NCBI GenBank assembly: GCA_001801345.1
Contig: MGXJ01000004.1
Coordinates: forward strand, 6,666 to 13,170
Direction of reading: 5' to 3'
DNA: 6,505 nt
DNA from: Gammaproteobacteria bacterium RBG_16_37_9
Lineage (GTDB): Bacteria; Pseudomonadota; Gammaproteobacteria; UBA9339
Below are positions 5,634 through 6,505 of this stretch, one piece after another. Position 1 is the stretch's first letter. Each line of letters starts with the position of its first letter. A model generated the notes under the pieces. It made no database searches. It saw only the letters and a program-made list of their open reading frames with translations, and was not told the origin of the DNA. A program made the translations under genes and the position numbers.

Positions 5634-6505
5634 TCAATTTGTCAAAATTTTACCAAAATCTAATACTTCGGAAAAATAATTACTTTCTAAAACTCCATCA
5701 CTAACACCATTAACATGTATAAGGACAGGAAAACAAGAAAACCCTTTCGGACGAACAAGATGCTTTATTTTTTGCTGCACTTCTTCCACAACACTCATTC
5801 CAATTTCTTGTTTTGAAAATTTAATTTCGCAAACAAACAGCGTATTAAACCTAGTTTGTATTAGATAGTCGATTTGACAAGGCTGATATCTCTTGGTCTT
5901 TCTTTGAAAGTATGGGTTAGCTGTAACAATATTTTCTGGCTTTAGTCCTAACATTTGATTGATGGAGTCCCGATTATTTAATACTAAATTCTCAAACTGA
6001 AGTCCTAATATGGTCATCCAACCGGGAAAACCTTCTACCGACTTAAAATTAAAGACATTGTTTTCAATATCTGATAAATGTTTTTCAACATATTTTAGAT
6101 AAAATCGCAAATAATTATCACTCAGCCTATATTGAGCAATTTTAGATGGACGCTGCGAACTAATGCTCCATGTAAAATCTTTTTTTATAAAACCAGATTT
6201 TATTAGATCATCGAGCAATTCACTTACATATCCAGTCTTTTCCACCTTAAGTTTCTTACAAATATCGTCGTATTCCAAACTTCCATCTACCAATAACCTC
6301 ACTATTTTTTTATAAGTATCACTTCTAATAGAAAATAAATCAGTGAAAATATTTTCAAACTCTCGAACTAACATCCCACCCTTTTTAAAACACAAATTGT
6401 TTATATTTTCTTCGGCTGTCTTAGCCGGCGCTACTTCTTCTAAATACCTTGGCACCCCTCCTATAACAGAAAGTATCTTGAACTTTTCATAAGCAGATAT
6501 TCTGT
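5634..6505 (-). CDS. Archaeal-type AAA ATPase with DUF234-like C-terminus (partial)
   Basis: The frame stays open through the right edge, so the P-loop ATPase domain lies outside the window. The visible part begins RISAYEKFKILSVIGGVPRY; the GG(V/I)PRYL motif is the usual hinge after the ATPase domain, so the GTG at 6455 is internal and not a start. Next comes a winged-helix segment (residues about 46-92 counted from that GTG: IVRLLVDGSLEYDDICKKLK and on), then a DUF234-like domain. Within it, QIDYLI (Asp196) and FVCEIKF (Glu210, Lys212), with Glu155 upstream in LQFENLVL, match the PD-(D/E)XK nuclease-fold pattern. The family is widespread in archaea and host-associated bacteria; its role is unsettled, with DNA binding or cleavage plausible. 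The stop TGA at 5634 is followed after 25 bases by the serine-rich fragment. Confidence 0.85.
   Translation of the reverse strand, partial: RISAYEKFKILSVIGGVPRYLEEVAPAKTAEENINNLCFKKGGMLVREFENIFTDLFSIRSDTYKKIVRLLVDGSLEYDDICKKLKVEKTGYVSELLDDLIKSGFIKKDFTWSISSQRPSKIAQYRLSDNYLRFYLKYVEKHLSDIENNVFNFKSVEGFPGWMTILGLQFENLVLNNRDSINQMLGLKPENIVTANPYFQRKTKRYQPCQIDYLIQTRFNTLFVCEIKFSKQEIGMSVVEEVQQKIKHLVRPKGFSCFPVLIHVNGVSDGVLESNYFSEVLDFGKILTN

Noticed and set aside
6453..6455. GTG as the start of the ATPase gene
   Set aside because: The frame continues upstream to the window edge with family-typical residues (LSVIGGVPRYLEE), so this codon is an internal valine.

Overview
The window is AT-rich and carries only minus-strand genes. 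It looks like accessory DNA from a host-associated, probably intracellular proteobacterium. Three things suggest this: nested palindromic repeats of the GTCATCCTCGGGCTTGACCCGAGGATC type, which are common in Rickettsiales/Holosporales and Legionellales genomes; a 3-methyladenine glycosylase with the GGDSLN/GNAVLIKS variant I associate with Legionella-type gammaproteobacteria; and decayed gene fragments. I cannot fix the order from sequence alone.

Layout, read along the minus strand from the right edge. (1) 6505-5634: the C-terminal part of an archaeal-type AAA ATPase with a DUF234-like domain; its N-terminus lies outside the window. (2) 5608-5342: a serine-rich reading frame that appears to have lost its 5' end. 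(3) 5333-5217: a short remnant matching the 3' end of the ATPase, evidence of a second, mostly deleted copy. (4) 5206-4574: mpg, an alkyladenine DNA glycosylase. (5) 4573-4379: an intergenic stretch with several dyads. (6) 4351-3071: a 426-aa secreted protein I do not recognise. (7) 2890-327: thiZ-thiX-thiY, an ABC importer for the thiamine pyrimidine moiety. (8) 329-77: a MITE-like inverted-repeat element touching the thiY stop codon. (9) 76-1: unresolved flank.

The thi genes form one functional unit: ThiY binds an HMP-type pyrimidine in the periplasm, ThiX is the membrane channel and ThiZ the ATPase. thiX and thiY overlap by 8 bases. thiZ is separated from thiX by 162 bases that are mostly a composite palindromic repeat array. 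No thiamine biosynthesis gene and no recognisable TPP riboswitch is visible, which suits a salvage lifestyle but leaves regulation unexplained.

The most unusual material is the repeat biology. A roughly 253-bp element with about 48-bp terminal inverted repeats and a row of internal hairpins supplies the thiY stop codon. A second repeat, with an internal 22-bp tandem array of half-palindromes, contains the thiZ stop codon. The ATPase / serine-rich / ATPase-remnant region looks like a rearranged locus. I see no clear new defence or biosynthetic system.
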